A stretch of DNA of 64,000 bases from Alkalinema sp. FACHB-956 (GTDB lineage Bacteria; Cyanobacteriota; Cyanobacteriia; Leptolyngbyales; Leptolyngbyaceae). The translations under genes were made by a program, and so were the position numbers. The notes beneath the pieces are model-generated. The model made no database searches and was not told the DNA's origin. It saw only the letters and a program-made list of their open reading frames with translations. This document shows positions 61,679-64,000 of this stretch, piece by piece (position 1 is the stretch's first letter; each line of letters begins with the position of its first letter). The stretch lies in NCBI RefSeq assembly GCF_014697025.1, contig NZ_JACJRC010000007.1, positions 124,001-188,000 of the forward strand, in the 5' to 3' direction.

Positions 61679-62803
61679 ATGACCATGAAGGACACAAACT
61701 GGGATGGGGAATCGTTGACCAACGGGGATCAAGCGGAGGCCGTAGCTCAGGATCAACCAGCTCAGGAACTAGCGCTGGAAACTCAAACACCAGAAATTCC
61801 AGCACTAGAAACTCAAGCACTAGAAACTCAAGCACTAGAAACTCAAGCGCTAGAAACTCAAGCGCTAGAAACTCAAGCACTACAGGCCCAAGAGTCCGCC
61901 GGTTCGCCCTTCGGAGAGACGCGAATTTACTATTGGCGTTGGGAAAAACAAACGATCGGGGTGCACTATGAGGTGTTTGGCCAAGGTTCTCCGATTTTGC
62001 TGTTACCTGCTTTGAGCACCATTTCCCATCGTGATGAAATGCGGCGGTTGGGAGAACTTCTGGCAGAAAAATATCAGGTCTACCTATTCGATTGGGCTGG
62101 TTTTGGATCCAGCGATCGACCTAAGGTGAAGTACAGTCCCAAACTGTATCAAGCACTCTTACGGAACTTTGTGCAGGAAACCTTCCAGGAACCGATCGTC
62201 GTCATGGCGGCGGGGCACGCGGCGGGGTATGTGATGGAATTGGCTCGCATGGAACCGAGTCCCTGGTCGTGGGTGGTGTTAGCGGCTCCCACTTGGCGCG
62301 GTCCATTGCCAACGATGATGGGTGAAACTAAGCGGGCTTGGTTTAAGTTGCTACAAGGGCTGATTAACTTACCCCTAATTGGCCAGTTCCTCTATCGCCT
62401 AAACACCACCAAATTTTTCCTCAGCTTCATGATGGGGCGACATGTGTACGCCGATCGCGCCCGGATTACCCCGGCGGTGCTGCAAGAAAAATTTAAAATT
62501 ACACAAGTGAAGGGAGCACGATTTGCCTCCGCTGCCTTTGTGACAGGTGCCCTCGATCCAGTGCGATCGAGCCAAGATTGGCTAGCCTATTTCCAAGGTC
62601 GGCGGATTCCGGTGTTACTCGTAATTGGGGAAAATATGCCGCCTAAATCCCGTGCAGAAGCGGAGGTCGTAGCCCATTTTGGCGGAGTGCAGATTTTACG
62701 GATGCCCGGTTCCCTAGGCTTACACGAGGAGTATCCAGAACAGTTATTTGAAGGCATTGCACCGTTTTTAGCCAAGTATCTCTCTAAGCGCAAAGACAAT
62801 TGA
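61679..62803 (+). CDS. Alpha/beta hydrolase-fold protein without the serine nucleophile
   Basis: 374 aa. After a repeat leader (ALETQ five times, residues 41-67) the fold is recognisable: VHYEVFGQGSPILLLPALSTISHRDEM, VYLFDWAGFGSSDRP, then the nucleophile turn VVMAAGHAAGYVMELA, where Ala181 stands in place of Ser. Then VLAAPTWRGPLPTMM, VLLVIGENMPPKSRAE and a late GSLGLHEEY with a His. As written it should not be a serine hydrolase. GGGGG precedes ATG 61679. 60 bp after sufE on the same strand, possibly co-transcribed. Confidence 0.82.
   Translation: MTMKDTNWDGESLTNGDQAEAVAQDQPAQELALETQTPEIPALETQALETQALETQALETQALETQALQAQESAGSPFGETRIYYWRWEKQTIGVHYEVFGQGSPILLLPALSTISHRDEMRRLGELLAEKYQVYLFDWAGFGSSDRPKVKYSPKLYQALLRNFVQETFQEPIVVMAAGHAAGYVMELARMEPSPWSWVVLAAPTWRGPLPTMMGETKRAWFKLLQGLINLPLIGQFLYRLNTTKFFLSFMMGRHVYADRARITPAVLQEKFKITQVKGARFASAAFVTGALDPVRSSQDWLAYFQGRRIPVLLVIGENMPPKSRAEAEVVAHFGGVQILRMPGSLGLHEEYPEQLFEGIAPFLAKYLSKRKDN
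61802..61891 (+). repeat. In-frame 15-bp tandem array
   Basis: gcactagaaactcaa (or gcgctagaaactcaa) five times in a row at 61802-61876, then a decayed sixth. Encodes ALETQ in the variable leader of the hydrolase-fold protein. Confidence 0.95.
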
Positions 62804-62975
62804 TTTCATACAGTTCTTTGATCCAGTAGGGCAAGATTCAGGGATTTTGGGTGAGATATTAAATATTCGTTCTGTGCTCTGATCTGTTTTCAACAATGAT
62901 TACTTTTATATTATTTTTCAATCTTATTTCTAACTCTAAGCCTGAACATCACTTTCTTAATTTCCAGTTTTCACC

Positions 62976-63968
62976 ATGACGATACCGAGAGCCACTACGT
63001 TTCCCTATCCCTTGAGTGTTGCGCCCATGATGGATCGCACCGATCGGCATTTTCGGTACTTCATGCGGCTGATAACTCGACACACATTGCTGTATACAGA
63101 AATGGTTACGAGTCAGGCGATTTTGCATGGGGATTTAGATCGCTTGTTGGGCTATGCCCCGGAGGAACATCCGATCGCGCTGCAAGTAGGGGGCGATCGG
63201 GCTGCGGATCTAGCAAAGTGTGCAAAATTGGCAGAAGACTGGGGCTACGACGAAATTAACCTCAATGTGGGCTGTCCTAGCAGTCGGGTACAGGATGGCA
63301 ATTTTGGGGCTTGCTTGATGTTGCAACCGGAGCAGGTCGCAGATTGTGTAGCGGCGATGATGGCTGCAACGAAAATTCCAGTGACGGTTAAACATCGCAT
63401 TGGCGTAGACGATCGGGATAGCTACGAAGACATGGTGAATTTCGTGAAAACCGTGGCAGCGGCAGGATGTACACGCTTTACCGTGCACGCTAGGAAGGCA
63501 TGGCTCAAGGGACTCAGCCCAAAGGAAAATCGCGATATTCCGCCCCTGCGCTATGAGGATGTCTACCGCTTGAAACGGGAATTCCCAGACCTGACGATCG
63601 AAATCAATGGCGGAATTACAACCCTGGAAGCAGCTACAGAACAATTACAAACTGTAGATGCCGTCATGATTGGACGGGCTGCTTACGATCATCCCTACCT
63701 ATTCGCAACCGCAGATGCAGCGTTTTGGGGTGAGACAACACCGCCCCTCACACGCCAGGAAGTGGTTGAGGCAATGCTACCCTATATCGATCACTGGACA
63801 GCGAGTGGACGCAGGCTCAATTCCATCACCCGTCACATGCTGCTCTTGTTTAATGGTCAGCCGGGAAGCCGGATCTGGAAGCGCATCTTAACGGAAAAAT
63901 CCTGCATTCCAGGCGCTGGGATTGAAGTCGTTCAAGAAGCATTAGCCGCGATTCCGAAAGAAGGCTAG
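62976..63968 (+). CDS. dusA: tRNA-dihydrouridine synthase A
   Basis: 330 aa FMN enzyme that makes dihydrouridine at tRNA positions 20/20a. DusA signature PLSVAPMMDRTDRHFRYFMRLI, YTEMVTSQAILHGD, INLNVGCPSSRVQDGNFGACLM with the catalytic Cys (near 99), VKHRIGVDD, FTVHARKAWLKGLSPKENRDIPPLRYE and IEINGGI, and the C-terminal RHMLLLFNGQPGSRIWKR helix. All intact. A second Dus (dusB) is at 26-27 kb. Confidence 0.95.
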   Translation: MTIPRATTFPYPLSVAPMMDRTDRHFRYFMRLITRHTLLYTEMVTSQAILHGDLDRLLGYAPEEHPIALQVGGDRAADLAKCAKLAEDWGYDEINLNVGCPSSRVQDGNFGACLMLQPEQVADCVAAMMAATKIPVTVKHRIGVDDRDSYEDMVNFVKTVAAAGCTRFTVHARKAWLKGLSPKENRDIPPLRYEDVYRLKREFPDLTIEINGGITTLEAATEQLQTVDAVMIGRAAYDHPYLFATADAAFWGETTPPLTRQEVVEAMLPYIDHWTASGRRLNSITRHMLLLFNGQPGSRIWKRILTEKSCIPGAGIEVVQEALAAIPKEG

Positions 63969-64000
63969 GCTGCTGTAGATATGAAAGGCAGGATTCCAGG

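Noticed and set aside
1-64000. tRNA and rRNA genes
   Set aside because: Searched for T-arm GGTTCGAATCC-type motifs with paired acceptors; only the tmRNA was found.

Overview
The window is chromosomal DNA of a cyanobacterium. The hexamer CGATCG, core of the cyanobacterial HIP1 palindrome GCGATCGC, recurs throughout. There is an orange carotenoid protein with its fluorescence recovery protein, an RppA/RppB-type two-component pair, a DUF3181 protein, and a tmRNA whose tag (ANNIVPFARKAAPVVA) is of the cyanobacterial type. I cannot name the genus. No tRNA, rRNA or CRISPR array was seen.

Layout. 0-12 kb is mostly housekeeping: ribD (cut by the left edge), small membrane proteins, a dipeptide epimerase, a DUF362 protein, aroK, argB, an alpha/beta hydrolase, a cytoplasmic alpha-amylase, a Uma2-type protein, ssrA and a lipoprotein. 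12.2-22.7 kb is a defence island read leftwards: SNF2-type helicase, AIPR protein with an N-terminal nuclease motif, small PD-(D/E)XK-like protein, type III Mod and type III Res. A VapBC pair lies inside it on the opposite strand. The central target-recognition segment of mod is AT-rich between GC-rich flanks. 22.8-34 kb holds a GAF histidine kinase, a 1.1-kb gene-free stretch, dusB with a DUF2325 gene, an aldo/keto reductase, an M23 peptidase, sfsA and a caspase-like lipoprotein. 34-38 kb is a second accessory patch: an antitoxin with a decapitated PIN toxin, an orphan XRE antitoxin, and a STAND (NB-ARC/TPR) ATPase with six near-identical 120-bp TPR units and a small coiled-coil partner gene.

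38-48 kb holds a DMT transporter, miaE, a GNAT, an SDR, a Coq4-like protein, a DUF305 lipoprotein, an SbnA-like PLP enzyme translationally coupled to a MATE exporter, then rppA/rppB and a DUF4231 protein. After an IS1-family remnant comes the photoprotection block ocp-crtW-frp (49.2-51.5 kb): a quencher, the ketolase that makes its carotenoid, and the protein that switches it off. 51.7-57 kb is an exopolysaccharide export set (Wzc-like kinase, GT4, Wza-like protein) read leftwards, divergent from a 599-aa single-pass membrane protein. The right end has a nitroreductase, sufE, an alpha/beta-hydrolase-fold protein lacking the nucleophile serine, and dusA.

The most unusual signal is not a gene. 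Short tandem duplications (11-20 bp units, 2-5 copies) are scattered over the window. At ten genes they span or abut the stop codon, and in six of these the unit is a multiple of three and a downstream copy gives a second in-frame stop. In several proteins 15-bp units expand a variable N-terminal segment in frame, and one set sits in the loop of a terminator hairpin.
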